Shown: positions 17,474 to 27,060, counted from the first letter of the stretch. The stretch is DNA of 39,332 nt from Geitlerinema sp. PCC 9228 (GCF_001870905.1 NZ_LNDC01000016.1:1-39332), one strand, 5' to 3'. A program made the numbers and translations. The notes: a model not told the origin generated them from the sequence alone.

Positions 17474-18640
17474 GTGCTGTTTTCACTTTGCTGTTGGTTA
17501 CTTGAGAATACGGTTTTGATTCCCAAGCTATCTACGATTCCAATTATTGAACTGGCAAGCGGCGATCGCTTGTCGCTACAGGTCTATCGTTTTGTGGGGG
17601 TTACCCCTGGCAAAAAAGCTTACCTGCAAGCCAATTTGCACGGTGCGGAAATTAGCGGCAATGCTGCTATCCACCAACTGATTGAGTTTTTACAAACCCT
17701 CGATCCCCAACAGTTGCGCGGGGAAATTTGTTTGGTACCTACCTGCAACCCCATGGGTACCAACCAGCGATCGCATCATTTTAGCACTGGTCGCTACAAT
17801 CCCTACGACGGGCGCGATTGGAACCGCATTTTCTGGGACTATACCAAAAACCACAACCTCCGGGATTTTGCTAAGGCGCACTTACAAGCCACCCCTGCCA
17901 AAATCCAAGCCAATTTTCGCCAACAGATCCTGCAAAGCTTTCAAAAAAACGCGCAAAAACTTGACTCTCCCCGCGGCGTTCCCCTCTACGAACGCTACCG
18001 CTACCACTTACAATCCCTTTGCCTCGATGCCAACTACGTTATCGATTTGCACAGTTCCACCAACCAGGCGCTCAATCACCTGTACTGCTGCCAAACCCGG
18101 GAAGAGGCTGCCCAAGCGTTTTTATTTGAACACGGGATTTTGCTCGATGAATACGACGGCGATGCCTTCGACGAAGCATTTGTCCGACCTTGGTTGGTTT
18201 TAGAACAGCATTTCGAGAAGTTGGGGCGACAGTTGCGTTTTGATGTGGAGGCTTGGACCTTGGAAATTAATGGTGGCATGCAAATCGACGCGCAAGCCGT
18301 TGATGCCAGCGTTCGTGGGATGAAAAACTATCTGGCAACCAAAGGCATTTTAGATATCCCGGATTTTCCCATCGCAGCTACGAGCAACACCTCAATGCGA
18401 CTGATTCCCAAAACCGAAATTCAAACCTATTATGCTCCCACAGGCGGCATGGTACAAAAACCAGCCCAGCCGGGAACCAAGGTTAAAAAAGGCGATTTGC
18501 TCTACGAAATGCTTGGTTTCCCCCGAGAAAACCAACTTCCCCAGGTATATCCGGTGCATGCGGATGCTGATGGTATGGTCTTTGACTGTGCCAGCAATCA
18601 ATCAGCCAACCAAGGGGATTATATTCTTTCGTTGCTCTGA
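17474..18640 (+). CDS. Succinylglutamate desuccinylase / aspartoacylase family protein
   Basis: Predicted zinc-dependent deacylase or carboxypeptidase-like enzyme of the M14/AstE-ASPA fold, 388 residues. Zinc ligands fit His56 and Glu59 in HGAE and His193 in DLHSS; the catalytic Glu is likely Glu264 in WTLEINGG. After about residue 315 comes a small beta-barrel ([17 protein letters not shown], then a lipoyl-like [10 protein letters not shown] turn) found in a subset of this family. Start is GTG at 17474 with AGGGGGAAG four bases upstream. The substrate is unknown; AstE itself acts in arginine catabolism, but no other ast gene is nearby. The last 22 bases overlap the end of convergent panB. 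Confidence 0.82.
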   Translation: MLFSLCCWLLENTVLIPKLSTIPIIELASGDRLSLQVYRFVGVTPGKKAYLQANLHGAEISGNAAIHQLIEFLQTLDPQQLRGEICLVPTCNPMGTNQRSHHFSTGRYNPYDGRDWNRIFWDYTKNHNLRDFAKAHLQATPAKIQANFRQQILQSFQKNAQKLDSPRGVPLYERYRYHLQSLCLDANYVIDLHSSTNQALNHLYCCQTREEAAQAFLFEHGILLDEYDGDAFDEAFVRPWLVLEQHFEKLGRQLRFDVEAWTLEINGGMQIDAQAVDASVRGMKNYLATKGILDIPDFPIAATSNTSMRLIPKTEIQTYYAPTGGMVQKPAQPGTKVKKGDLLYEMLGFPRENQLPQVYPVHADADGMVFDCASNQSANQGDYILSLL

Positions 18641-19410
18641 GGAAATTGTCGCGATCGCACTTGGGCACCGTACTGGCGAAAGGCTTCTAGCATGGTTTCC
18701 CGGAGGTGGGCGTAGGTTTTGGCAAAGGGGGGTTGCTGTTTGGTTAGTCCCAACATATCCTGGGTGACCAATACTTGCCCGTCGCAAGCTTGACCGGCAC
18801 CAATGCCAATGGTGGGGATGCTGAGTTTTTGGGTAATTTCTCTCGCTAAGGATGCTGGAATGTGCTCCAAAACCACCGCAAAGGCACCGGCTTGTTCTAG
18901 GGCCAACGCTTCGGCGAAAATGCGATCGCTTTGTTCGGGGGTTTTTCCCTGTTGCTGGTATCCCAACTGCCGAACCGACTGCGGCGTCAACCCCACATGC
19001 CCCATCACCGGAATTCCCGTCTCTACCAATCGTTTCACTGTCTCCGCCATCGCCGGGTAGCCCCCTTCAATTTTGACCCCCGTGGCTTGGGTTTCCTTCA
19101 ATACCCGACCTGCGGAATGAATCGCCTGCTGCGGGCTTTCCTGATAGCTCAAAAAAGGCAAATCTACCACCACCATGGCTCGCTTGACACCGCGACAGAC
19201 CGCTTTGGCATGGTGTAGCATTTCTTCTAAAGTCAGCGGCAGCGTACTTTCATATCCCAAGGCGACCATTCCCAACGAGTCGCCCACCAAAACCACATCT
19301 ACGCCTGCCTCGTCCAACAGTTGCGCCATAGCATAATCGCTTGCCGTGAGCATGGCAATTGGACGCTCCTGCTGTTTCCATTGCTTTAATTTGGCAACAG
19401 TAACTTTCAT
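18619..19410 (-). CDS. panB: 3-methyl-2-oxobutanoate hydroxymethyltransferase PanB
   Basis: First committed enzyme of pantothenate synthesis: transfers a hydroxymethyl group from methylene-tetrahydrofolate to 2-keto-isovalerate, giving ketopantoate. The 263-residue TIM barrel has the metal-binding Asp44-Ser45 in VGDSLGMV, a second Asp in VVVDLPF, the motif GHVGLTPQ, and the catalytic Glu in VLEHIP. Length is typical. The start is ATG at 19410. Its substrate is the product of the IlvD reaction, and CoaD, later in the same pathway to coenzyme A, lies just upstream on the same strand, though a DivIVA-like gene intervenes. Confidence 0.94.
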   Translation of the reverse strand: MKVTVAKLKQWKQQERPIAMLTASDYAMAQLLDEAGVDVVLVGDSLGMVALGYESTLPLTLEEMLHHAKAVCRGVKRAMVVVDLPFLSYQESPQQAIHSAGRVLKETQATGVKIEGGYPAMAETVKRLVETGIPVMGHVGLTPQSVRQLGYQQQGKTPEQSDRIFAEALALEQAGAFAVVLEHIPASLAREITQKLSIPTIGIGAGQACDGQVLVTQDMLGLTKQQPPFAKTYAHLRETMLEAFRQYGAQVRSRQFPQSNERI

Positions 19411-19460
19411 CTATCTAATAGAATACGTGGCGAAAGACAATCGAATACTCAGTTCCCGTT

Positions 19461-20222
19461 TTAGCGCTGCCGCGGGTGGGGGTGGTGGCGTTGTTGCGAG
19501 GGTTTGCCTTCCGGATACCCCGACTCTTGCTGAATGGCAGACTGGGAAGCTTGGGTGCGCGTGGTGGCGTTATCCCGTTCTAACTGGTGGCGACCGTTGC
19601 GCACCACCCGCAGCATCTCTCCCAGCTGGTGTTCGATATTGCCTAAGACCCGGTCGGCGTATTCGTCAGCTCCTTGTTCGATGGCTTCGGCTTCGGCAAC
19701 TGCCCGCGCGCGCATTTGCTCTAACTCTTTCTCTCCCTGTCGCCGCCATTGTTCGATTTCTGCCATGGTTTTTTCTTGCGCTGCCTGGCAGTCTTGCTGC
19801 ACTTGTTGGCGAATTTGTTCCGCTTCTGCCTTGGCTTGACGGACGATCCCCATCTCGTCTAAAATACGCGCTGCTTCCTGTTCCGCTTCTTCCACAATTT
19901 CCCGAGCGTAGGATTGCGCCTCTTCGTAGATTTGGTCGCGGGAGCGGACAATTTCCGTTGCTTTTTGAAAGGCTTCCGGTAAGTTCAGGCGCACCAAGTC
20001 CAACTGATCCAACAATTGCTCCTCATCCACCAAGGTCCGCCTGGTTAGCGGAATCCGGGGACTGGAGAGAATCATTTCTTCCAGACGCTCTAGTTCCTGT
20101 TGAATGTCTACCCCTGCTGGCGATTGTCCTTGGGAGACGCTTCCCGCAGGGTCAGCGGATTCTCCTTGGGAATTGGTGTTGTCTGGGTTGGGTTCGGCTT
20201 GGGATGGGTCTTGGCGTAACAT
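19461..20222 (-). CDS. DivIVA-like coiled-coil protein
   Basis: A 253-residue cytosolic protein with an acidic, disordered N-terminus (1-40), a conserved block [20 protein letters not shown] and [20 protein letters not shown] (about 42-83), then a long Ala/Glu/Gln-rich coiled coil (about 85-215), and a basic His/Arg/Gln tail. It resembles a cyanobacterial family annotated as DivIVA or ATPase-like proteins found beside coaD; function unknown, with a structural or membrane-curvature role suggested only by the coiled coil. The ATG at 20222 lies inside coaD, in another frame, giving a 115-base same-strand overlap. A shorter start at Met49 is possible but would remove part of the conserved block. 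Confidence 0.75.
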   Translation of the reverse strand: MLRQDPSQAEPNPDNTNSQGESADPAGSVSQGQSPAGVDIQQELERLEEMILSSPRIPLTRRTLVDEEQLLDQLDLVRLNLPEAFQKATEIVRSRDQIYEEAQSYAREIVEEAEQEAARILDEMGIVRQAKAEAEQIRQQVQQDCQAAQEKTMAEIEQWRRQGEKELEQMRARAVAEAEAIEQGADEYADRVLGNIEHQLGEMLRVVRNGRHQLERDNATTRTQASQSAIQQESGYPEGKPSQQRHHPHPRQR

Positions 20223-20689
20223 TTGTATATGTCTAGAGCAACGTGACTGGGGACGAGGTGGTCTACAGAACCGCCGTATTTGGCTATTTCTTTGACGACG
20301 CTACTGCTTAAAAAGCTATATTCGTTGGAGGTGGCGAGAAAGACGGTTTCGATATCTTGAGAAAGGCTTTTGTTGGTGTGGGCCATTTGCAGTTCCATTT
20401 CAAAGTCCGATACAGCTCGCAGCCCCCGCAGCAGGACTTTAGCTTGCCGGTTTTTGGCATAACTGACGGTTAGCCCAGTAAAGCGGTCTACTTCTAAGTT
20501 GGTGAGATGTTGGGTGGAGCGACGAATTTGTTCGACCCGATGGGCGACTGGAAATAAGGGGGTTTTGCTGGGGTTCTCGGCGACTGCTACCACCACTTGC
20601 TCGAACAGCTGACACCCACGTTCGATAATATCAAGATGCCCGAAGGTGATCGGGTCAAAGCTGCCTGGATAAATTGCGATCGCCACCAT
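20108..20689 (-). CDS. coaD: Phosphopantetheine adenylyltransferase CoaD
   Basis: Penultimate enzyme of coenzyme A synthesis: joins ATP and 4-phosphopantetheine to give dephospho-CoA. The nucleotidyltransferase motif TFGH (15-18) after YPGSFDP, the [16 protein letters not shown] segment and the substrate loop [16 protein letters not shown] are all present. At 193 residues it is about 30 longer than usual; residues 157-193 (Pro/Thr-rich, then charged) form an extension that coincides with the overlap with the next gene. Start is ATG at 20689. The extension may be native or may reflect a lost stop codon. Confidence 0.93.
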   Translation of the reverse strand: MVAIAIYPGSFDPITFGHLDIIERGCQLFEQVVVAVAENPSKTPLFPVAHRVEQIRRSTQHLTNLEVDRFTGLTVSYAKNRQAKVLLRGLRAVSDFEMELQMAHTNKSLSQDIETVFLATSNEYSFLSSSVVKEIAKYGGSVDHLVPSHVALDIYKCYAKTHPKPNPTQTTPIPKENPLTLREASPKDNRQQG

Positions 20690-20781
20690 CGCTCAAAGTT
20701 GCTAGTATCCCTACCCCTAACATTACCGTGAAAATTTGCCCCTTGCAAATCTTTGGTTGCTTTTTTCCATGGTTCCACCTT

Positions 20782-21021
20782 TTAAGAAGAGGCGGAGGCA
20801 GAACCATTGGAGGCAGGTTCGAGATATTCTGCCCCCAGTAGAAATGTCCCTTTTTCAAAACGGACGCTCCATCCCCCCGGTCGTCGGTCTACAATGGTCC
20901 CCGTTTCCCCCACTCTGACCAAATGGGGCGGTCGCAACATGGGTCTGGCTTCCGCGGTTTTTAGGTAAGATGGCTGGGCTACCAAACGTACGGTTTCGCC
21001 TACGGTAAATTCTTGTGCCAT
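20782..21021 (-). CDS. sipA: SipA, NblS-interacting regulatory protein (DUF3148)
   Basis: Small 79-residue protein that in Synechococcus binds the histidine kinase NblS (Hik33), which signals high light and nutrient stress to RpaB. The conserved core is visible: EFTVGETVRLV, YLKTAEARPMLRPPHLV, and DRRPGGWSVRFEKGTFLLGAEYLE, which form an SH3-like barrel. A Ser/Ala tail follows. The preferred start is ATG 21021; a TTG at 21030 would add three residues. Not NdhS, which is similar in size but lacks the MLRPP segment. It follows coaD upstream on the same strand with a 92-base gap. Confidence 0.83.
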   Translation of the reverse strand: MAQEFTVGETVRLVAQPSYLKTAEARPMLRPPHLVRVGETGTIVDRRPGGWSVRFEKGTFLLGAEYLEPASNGSASASS

Positions 21022-21170
21022 GAGACGCAAATTGAGACGACAGATTGTGGCGATCTTATCCCATTTCTCAAAAAATAGCGATCGCCTTGGAATTGGCCCA
21101 TTTTTCTATCAAAACACGATCGTGCCAGACTCCCCTAGAAAGTTGGTTTCCTAGGGGAACTTTGTGGACA

Positions 21171-21722
21171 TTATTCGGATTCGGCAGTCCCTTGCGAGTT
21201 GTCTGGGTTGCCTTCTGGGTTGTTGGCGGGATAAAAGTCTCTGGGTTGGTCGCGACCGTCAATACAAGCATCCATGGCACTGGTCGCTGCTACGCTGGGC
21301 AGTTCCGCGCCAATCCCGGTAACGCAACTGGCAAAACGCTCCGGCAACAAGCTGCGACGGCAATAGTCCATGACTGCAGTAGCGTTGGTTTCGGGAAATT
21401 GAGCGGTGACATCCATCACGCAACCCGCCATTTCTACGGGACGGCGCACTTGCTGGCAGGCAACCAGGGCATCGGTGGTGGCAATATCGGTTTCGCTATC
21501 GATGTCAGTTACGCACTCCGATAGTTGTTCTGGACGGAGAACGCGGGCACAAGCGGAAGCAATACGGTTTTCCGGCAGACCAAGTTCCCGCAACTCGGAG
21601 GTACACGCGTTATAGTCGTAATCATCCGTGGGAAACAGGATTTGGGCGTTGGTAGGTGCCAGGGCAGTGGGGGTGACGCAGAGGGGTCCTGCGATCGCCA
21701 GCAGCCAACGAGATAGGTTCAT
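21171..21722 (-). CDS. Exported protein with four paired-cysteine repeats
   Basis: Unrecognised 183-residue protein. Residues 1-26 form a signal peptide ending near APTNA. The mature part carries eight cysteines at 40, 58, 70, 89, 101, 121, 133 and 153, alternating gaps of 12 and 18-20 residues, so a 31-32 residue unit recurs about four times, with a loose consensus C-x4-5-RPE-x4-CVxDI-x10-TxAxxxC. The regular spacing suggests disulphide-paired helical hairpins in the periplasm or outside. A 30-residue Asn/Pro/Gly/Glu tail ends the protein. ATG 21722 has GGTGA five bases upstream; TTG 21734 and GTG 21731 are alternatives. Function unknown; no partner gene is evident. Confidence 0.75.
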   Translation of the reverse strand: MNLSRWLLAIAGPLCVTPTALAPTNAQILFPTDDYDYNACTSELRELGLPENRIASACARVLRPEQLSECVTDIDSETDIATTDALVACQQVRRPVEMAGCVMDVTAQFPETNATAVMDYCRRSLLPERFASCVTGIGAELPSVAATSAMDACIDGRDQPRDFYPANNPEGNPDNSQGTAESE

Positions 21723-21851
21723 AAAATTCACCAAAATCTTCTTTTCCAGAGTACAACGGCAACCAATTTACCAAAATCAATTCTAGACAAAAAAATAAAT
21801 TTCGTATACGATCAAAGTTTGGGCTTTTGAGAAATTTCCCTCCCCACCCAA

Positions 21852-21912
21852 GACGAACCAAATCACTGGAAATGAATTGACATTCATGTTGATGATGGTT
21901 CGGTTGGTCCAG
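21852..21912. repeat. Structured interspersed repeat, copy 1
   Basis: This 61-bp stretch matches 39251-39310 at roughly four positions in five. Its ends are inverted (GACGAACC at 21852-21859 and GGTTGGTC at 21902-21909, one mismatch), and an inner stem TTGACA-TTCA-TGTTGA can fold. It lies between the exported cysteine protein gene and rpsD. Confidence 0.7.
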
Positions 21913-22092
21913 TTGGAAGCAGCCTGCTTATAGATTGACGATAGAATTTTGCTTCTACACCTGCGCCCTTTAGCCCCCTCAGTCTGTTAAACTAGACAGG
22001 ATTGAAAGAGGCGCGAAAAAACCTAAGCGAAAAAATGCTAGCGCCCTAGTAGGTGCCACTAGCAAAATAAAAGCTTGAAAGCTGCTGTACCG

Positions 22093-22206
22093 CCCCTACA
22101 AGCGGAAACAGGGGAAGCGAAAATTGGGGAGATTTATTTGTTGGATTCCAGCAGGTAAGTCATAAAACCAATAATCCCCAGGCCTTTAGGCCGGAGAATA
22201 TCCAAC
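22093..22206 (+). promoter_or_regulatory. Structured leader of rpsD with competing stems
   Basis: Several inverted repeats are packed upstream of rpsD. CCCCT (22093-22097) pairs with AGGGG (22110-22114), exposing GGAAAC in the loop. GGGGA (22126-22130) plus TTGG (22141-22144) can pair with CCAA (22168-22171) plus TCCCC (22175-22179). Alternatively GTTGGAT (22140-22146) pairs with ATCCAAC (22200-22206), enclosing the small hairpin GGCC-TTTA-GGCC (22181-22192). The last two arrangements share bases and exclude each other. Ribosomal protein S4 represses its own synthesis through leader structures in other bacteria, so autoregulation is a reasonable inference. Confidence 0.5.
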
Positions 22207-22255
22207 GAAAAAATCTCAGCAAAAGTTTAGGAGCATTGAGAGAGGAAGTTCGACT

Positions 22256-22864
22256 ATGTCGCGATATCGCGGTCCACGCCTTCGAGTTACCCGTCGTTTG
22301 GGAGAGCTGCCCGGTTTAACCCGCAAAAGCACCCGCAAAGCCTATCCCCCGGGCCAGCACGGTCAAGCTCGCCGCAAACGCTCTGAATACGCAGTGCGGT
22401 TGGAAGAAAAGCAAAAACTGCGCTACAACTACTGCATTTCTGAAAAACAGCTTCTACGGTATGTTAAAGCTGCTCGTGGTTCCAAAGGGTCCACCGGTCA
22501 AGTGCTGCTAGAACTGTTGGAAATGCGTTTGGACAATACGGTTTTCCGTATGGGCATGGCACCTACCATCCCAGGAGCCAGGCAGTTGGTTACCCACGGT
22601 CACATTTTGGTTAACGGCCGCCGGGTGAATATTCCCAGCTATCAGTGCCAAATTGAAGATGTCATTGCCGTTCGCGATCGCGAGCGCTCCCGAAATCTGG
22701 TGGAAAGTAATTTACAGTATCCCGGTCTGGCCAACCTTCCCAGCCATTTGGAATTCGATAAAGATAAATTGGTGGGAAAAGTCAATGGGGTCATCGAACG
22801 CGACTGGGTAGCACTGAACGTCAACGAACTGCTGGTGATTGAGTATTACTCCCGCAAACTCTAA
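22256..22864 (+). CDS. rpsD: 30S ribosomal protein S4
   Basis: Primary 16S rRNA-binding protein of the small subunit, 202 residues, the usual length. The N-terminus [20 protein letters not shown] and the S4 RNA-binding domain (about 90-150, including [32 protein letters not shown]) are clear. Only one Cys sits in the N-terminal part (CISEKQLL), so this is the zinc-free form found in cyanobacteria and plastids. AGAGGAAG is about eight bases before the ATG. It is transcribed alone, as is common in cyanobacteria, behind a structured leader. Confidence 0.97.
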   Translation: MSRYRGPRLRVTRRLGELPGLTRKSTRKAYPPGQHGQARRKRSEYAVRLEEKQKLRYNYCISEKQLLRYVKAARGSKGSTGQVLLELLEMRLDNTVFRMGMAPTIPGARQLVTHGHILVNGRRVNIPSYQCQIEDVIAVRDRERSRNLVESNLQYPGLANLPSHLEFDKDKLVGKVNGVIERDWVALNVNELLVIEYYSRKL

Positions 22865-22982
22865 GCTTGGCTGGTGGTTGCCCAATATTGGGGAAACAAG
22901 GATGGAAGTTAGCCTTTCATCCTTGCCACTTCTCCCTTCTTGCTTGGTATCAGTCCCACCAGCTGTTCTGCTACTTCCTCTA

Positions 22983-23987
22983 TCACCCACCAATTTGAGA
23001 CATGGTACGCGCATAGCCACCATCTGTGGTTCCCATGTCCCGTTCTTTGAAGTTGATTTCCGGTTTAATGGCTAGTACCTCGCGTACCTGCGTCCGGATA
23101 CTCTCTACAGATTCTCCCCGACGTAAGGATGCACGCAAATTCACGCTTCCCTGTTCGTTTAACAAACAAGGGCGCAGCCAGCCATCTGCGGAAAGGCGCA
23201 TGCGATTGCAGCGATCGCAAAAACATTCCGACATTTGGGATATAAATCCTAAGGTGCCCTGAGCGCCGGGAATTTGAAATATATCTGCCGGTCCGTTGCC
23301 TGCCACTTGTGCGGTGGTTAACCCCCAACGATCGCGAATTTGTTGGCGCAATTGTTCTGAGGGAATCCACTGCTTTTCATGGAACAACATCGAGTTGCCA
23401 ATGGGCATAAATTCAATGAAACGAACATGCCACGCTCGTTTTATGGTTAGAGCAGCCAAATCGAGTACTTCGCCATCGTTGATGCCAGGGATAACGATGA
23501 CATTTAATTTTAGGGGATCGAAACCGACCCGATAGGCAGCTTGAATGCCTGCCCAGACTTGCTCCCAGCGTTTGCCCGTGCGATCGCCGACCAACGCTGC
23601 AAAGGTATCGGGATCGAGAGAGTCCAGGCTAATATTAATACGTCGTAAGCCAGCATCGTACAAATCTTGGGCCGTATCGGCAAGCAAAAACCCATTGGTG
23701 GTCATGGCCAGATCTTGCGTTTGTTCGGCCGAAGCGATCGCAGCAACAATTTCGTCAATTTGCGGGCGTAACAAAGGTTCTCCTCCGGTCAGACGAAATT
23801 TATTGAACCCGAGGGGAAGAAAAACTTCCCGCAGCAAATACAGCAGTTCCTCGTTGCTTAGAAAATTTTGCGATTGAATGTAGTCAATTTCGCTACCTTC
23901 CGGCATGCAATACTGACACTGAAAATTGCACCGGTCGATGAGGCTAACTCGTAGATAGTCAACCGTATGGTATGGGGAATTGGTCAT
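22983..23987 (-). CDS. moaA: GTP 3',8-cyclase MoaA
   Basis: Radical SAM enzyme that with MoaC converts GTP to cyclic pyranopterin monophosphate in molybdenum cofactor synthesis. From ATG 23987 it has 334 residues: the SAM-cluster motif Cys20-x3-Cys24-x2-Cys27 ([10 protein letters not shown]), [11 protein letters not shown], and the second cluster in [21 protein letters not shown]. The chain ends in Gly-Gly, which is required for activity in known MoaA. The frame is open upstream to 24119, but those 44 codons have no MoaA character. It is divergent from the hydrolase gene, with 140 bases between starts. No other moa genes are adjacent. Confidence 0.93.
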   Translation of the reverse strand: MTNSPYHTVDYLRVSLIDRCNFQCQYCMPEGSEIDYIQSQNFLSNEELLYLLREVFLPLGFNKFRLTGGEPLLRPQIDEIVAAIASAEQTQDLAMTTNGFLLADTAQDLYDAGLRRINISLDSLDPDTFAALVGDRTGKRWEQVWAGIQAAYRVGFDPLKLNVIVIPGINDGEVLDLAALTIKRAWHVRFIEFMPIGNSMLFHEKQWIPSEQLRQQIRDRWGLTTAQVAGNGPADIFQIPGAQGTLGFISQMSECFCDRCNRMRLSADGWLRPCLLNEQGSVNLRASLRRGESVESIRTQVREVLAIKPEINFKERDMGTTDGGYARTMSQIGG

Positions 23988-24127
23988 AAAACAATCCGTA
24001 GTGCAACGCGATACGTTATATATAGTTTGTATATCTTGAAATATAGGTTCCCAAATCGCCAAGGTTGGCTCATGCAACTTTCGGTTGATTTGTATGCCAA
24101 AATTGCATTCAAAAAGCAAATTTGTCT

Positions 24128-25006
24128 ATGGTAGACGCTTCTCACCAGGATGGAACGGTTATCACCAACGGAGTGAGGCTGCACTACGTCAGCCAAGGGG
24201 AAGGTCCGTTGATATTGATGCTGCACGGGTTTCCAGAATTTTGGTATTCCTGGCGGTATCAAATGCCTGAATTTGCTAAGGATTATCGCGTTGTTGCTTT
24301 GGATTTGCGCGGCTACAACGAAAGCGACAAACCCCAAGATATTGATGCGTACCATATTGATGTTTTGGTGCAAGATATTGAGGGGGCCATTCGCGGTTTG
24401 GGCTACGATCGCTGCGTTTTGGTGGGTCACGATTGGGGCGCTGCGATCGCTTGGCATTTTGCCTATGCCTATCCTCAGATGCTGGCAAAATTAATCATTA
24501 TGAATCTTCCCCATCCCGCCAAGATGGCAGGTTTTTGGCAGCATCCCCAACAACTTTTGCGCAGTTGGTATATCTTTTTCTTCCAGTTGCCCCTACTGCC
24601 AGAGTGGCTACTTTCTGCCAACGATTGCGAAGCCATTGGCAAAGCGTTTCGAGAGACGGCGGTGGATAAAAATGCCTTTTCCGACGCGGATTTAGCAGCT
24701 TATCGCCGGGCAGCCTCCCAACCGGGGGCTATACAAGCTATGCTTGCCTACTATCGCTGTGCTTTCGATCTTGCCAAAGGGTGGTTGTGGCAATCTCAAT
24801 CCTGGGAGAAGCTTGACGTTCCTACGTTGATGGTTTGGGGTGAGGAAGATACAGCTTTGGGCAAAGAACTGACCTACGGAACCGAAACCTACGTTCGCAA
24901 TTTTTGCCTTCGCTATATTCCCCAGTGCGGGCATTGGGTACAGCAAGAGAAGCCCGAAACGGTCAATGGATATATGCGGGAGTTTCTCAAGAAACATGGC
25001 GTTTAA
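24128..25006 (+). CDS. Alpha/beta hydrolase, epoxide hydrolase-like
   Basis: Cytosolic alpha/beta-hydrolase of the soluble epoxide hydrolase / haloalkane dehalogenase group, 292 residues from ATG 24128 (TTG 24122 adds two). The oxyanion motif HGFPE is at 33-37, the nucleophile Asp102 in GHDWG, the acid probably Asp241 in WGEEDTAL, and the base His269 in CGHWVQQEKP. The lid carries the RSWYIFFFQLP segment with a Tyr at about 148 and YYR at 208-210, as in epoxide hydrolases where two tyrosines hold the epoxide oxygen. Substrate unknown. It is divergent from moaA. Confidence 0.87.
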   Translation: MVDASHQDGTVITNGVRLHYVSQGEGPLILMLHGFPEFWYSWRYQMPEFAKDYRVVALDLRGYNESDKPQDIDAYHIDVLVQDIEGAIRGLGYDRCVLVGHDWGAAIAWHFAYAYPQMLAKLIIMNLPHPAKMAGFWQHPQQLLRSWYIFFFQLPLLPEWLLSANDCEAIGKAFRETAVDKNAFSDADLAAYRRAASQPGAIQAMLAYYRCAFDLAKGWLWQSQSWEKLDVPTLMVWGEEDTALGKELTYGTETYVRNFCLRYIPQCGHWVQQEKPETVNGYMREFLKKHGV

Positions 25007-25064
25007 AAAAATAGAGACCGCTGGTGGCAGCAGTCTCTAAGGTGAATAAAGCGGAAATCTTGGT

Positions 25065-26405
25065 TTATTCTTGTTGTTGGTTGTCTGGGTGGGAGGATTC
25101 GGAAGTGCTTTTTCCCTGTCCGCGCAGGCGTACGGATTCCGAGTGGGAATGCAATCCTTCCGCATTGGCTAGGGCTTGAATGGCGTTTGCCGCTTTTTGT
25201 AAAGCCGTTGAAGAATATTGAATCAAGCTGGAATGCTTGATAAAGGTTTCTACGCCCAACGCCGAGGCATAGCGCGCCGACCCTGAGGTGGGTAGGGTAT
25301 GGTTGGGACCAGCAATGTAGTCGCCTACTGCTTCTGGGGTGGATGTTCCTAAGAAAATGGCCCCGGCGTGGCGAATGTTTTCGAGTAAAGCCCAGGGTTC
25401 TTTGACTTCCAGTTCTAAGTGTTCGGGGGCAAATTCGTTGGATAGTTGGGCAGCTGCTTCCAAAGAATCTACGACCACGGCTAAACCATAATTGGCGATC
25501 GCTTTTTCTGTGAGCAAGCGACGGGGATGGTTGGCCAGTTGTCGTTGCAGGTCTTCTTTGACCTCCCGGGCAAATTGAGAACTGGTCGCAATTAGGATGG
25601 CCGCTGCCATAGGGTCGTGTTCGGCCTGGGCTAGCAAGTCAGCAGCTACGTGGACCGGATCGGCTGTCTCGTCGGCAATGACCAAAACTTCAGAAGGACC
25701 GGCCAAAGAATCAATGCCTACCCGACCGTAGACCAGTTTTTTCGCTAGGGTGACGTAAATGTTTCCCGGTCCGGTGATGACATCAACTTGGGGAATGGTT
25801 TCGGTTCCGTACGCCAACGCCGCGATCGCTTGTGCCCCCCCTACCCGATAAATTTCTTGAATTCCTGCTTCCTGGGCAGCCACAAGTACGGCTGGATGCA
25901 AGCTAGACTCGCTTCCCGGCGGTGTCACCATCACAATGCGCTCCACCCCAGCCACCGCAGCCGGAATCGCATTCATCAATACTGTGCTGGGATAAGCAGC
26001 TCTTCCTCCTGGAACATAAATTCCGGCTCGTTCTACAGGGGTATAGCGTTTGCCCAGAACCACCTCATCATCGCCGAATTGCACCCAGGATTTGGGAATG
26101 CGCTGGCGGTGAAAAGCTTCGATATTCTGTTTGGCCACACGAATGGCATCGAGCAAATCTTTGGAAACCTGCTGGTAAGCGGCATCCAATTGAGAACCGC
26201 TGATACGTAGTTCGGAGGCTTGAAGAATTTGGCGGTCGAATTGTTCCGTATAGTGTAGCAGGGCGCGATCGCCTTCTTGCTTCACTGCCTGTAGAACTTG
26301 GCGCACTTTCCCCTCTTCTTGTAGGGTATCTTCATTATCCGTGCGCTGACAGATGCGCCGCAATTCTGCGGTAGCCTCGCTCCAAGTGTTTATGATTCGC
26401 AGCAT
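25065..26405 (-). CDS. hisD: Histidinol dehydrogenase HisD
   Basis: Zinc enzyme that carries out the last two steps of histidine synthesis, oxidising L-histidinol to L-histidine with NAD. The 446-residue length is normal. Visible signatures are the family block DVITGPGNIYVTLAKKLVYGRVGIDSLAGPSEVLVIAD (described here in part as GPGNIYVT and GIDSLAGPSE), the catalytic Glu-His pair in EFAPEHLEL, and the zinc-site segment AGPNHTLPT. A short Ser/Gln-rich tail follows. Start is ATG at 26405. No other his gene is adjacent, as is typical of scattered cyanobacterial histidine genes. Confidence 0.94.
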   Translation of the reverse strand: MLRIINTWSEATAELRRICQRTDNEDTLQEEGKVRQVLQAVKQEGDRALLHYTEQFDRQILQASELRISGSQLDAAYQQVSKDLLDAIRVAKQNIEAFHRQRIPKSWVQFGDDEVVLGKRYTPVERAGIYVPGGRAAYPSTVLMNAIPAAVAGVERIVMVTPPGSESSLHPAVLVAAQEAGIQEIYRVGGAQAIAALAYGTETIPQVDVITGPGNIYVTLAKKLVYGRVGIDSLAGPSEVLVIADETADPVHVAADLLAQAEHDPMAAAILIATSSQFAREVKEDLQRQLANHPRRLLTEKAIANYGLAVVVDSLEAAAQLSNEFAPEHLELEVKEPWALLENIRHAGAIFLGTSTPEAVGDYIAGPNHTLPTSGSARYASALGVETFIKHSSLIQYSSTALQKAANAIQALANAEGLHSHSESVRLRGQGKSTSESSHPDNQQQE

Positions 26406-27060
26406 GGAATCGCAATTGTCGAGGAAAACGACGAAGCGATCGAAATCGCCTGGACACTTTACCGCCTCACAGAGACGGAGATACTCGCTTTCAGGGCAGG
26501 GTCAAACAGCTTTGGGACCTCTCCCAGCCAACCTTTCCCTGTACAAGCAAGTTCCCCCTACCAAAAGAGGGAAATCAAATCAATTTTTGCATGTTCCCAC
26601 GGTGGGACGCCCGCTTTCGGAACCCCTTACAGAGCCAACCAGCCTTCTTGCTAGCTCCCTTTGTAAACAGATTCTCCTCTAGCGAGCTGCATGCCACCCT
26701 TCAGCAAGCACGGGGACCACCCACCCGGACATCATTAACCATATTTATAATGGCATTTTGATTGTGAAAACCAGATTGTTTGGCAGCCCCTCGCTCCTCT
26801 AGAAATGGGCATAACGAGTAGGGCAACAGATGGCTACCGGCACATCCATTGCCACCTTCAATCGAGCCAAGATAGGCGTCAACTACGAAATGCGTTGGTC
26901 GGGTTTGCCCCATCTTTTATAGCTTAACCTAGATTTTAAGAAGGAATCGCCATTTTAACACTTTTAATGCTATATTTATAAATCCAGGGTTGCCATGGCC
27001 CATATTAAGTGGGCATAATCGTCCCTACTTAGACATTTATTATAACTGGTGCCTTTCTTG

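Larger units (their letters stand above)
21735..22255. other. Intergenic region and rpsD leader
   Basis: About 520 bases. It contains one copy of a foldable 60-bp repeat (21852-21912) and, nearer rpsD, a chain of inverted repeats (22093-22206), both listed separately. Other small pairings include GTCT/AGAC at about 21980-21995 and GCTAG/CTAGC near 22038-22064. No tRNA, SRP RNA or RNase P signature was found. Transcription of rpsD probably starts within this stretch. Confidence 0.5.

Noticed and set aside
22098-22114. GGAAACA loop as a Yfr2-type small RNA
   Set aside because: I recall that Yfr2 RNAs carry a GGAAACA-like motif, but one short motif without the full two-hairpin layout and terminator is too little to call it.
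26701-26913. 70-codon minus-strand frame in the rpsT upstream region
   Set aside because: No recognisable motif or start signal; kept only as part of the intergenic description.
26923-26941. Pho-box-like CTTAACCT upstream of rpsT
   Set aside because: The second unit after 3 bp (TTTTAAGA) fits poorly and there is no reason for phosphate control of rpsT.
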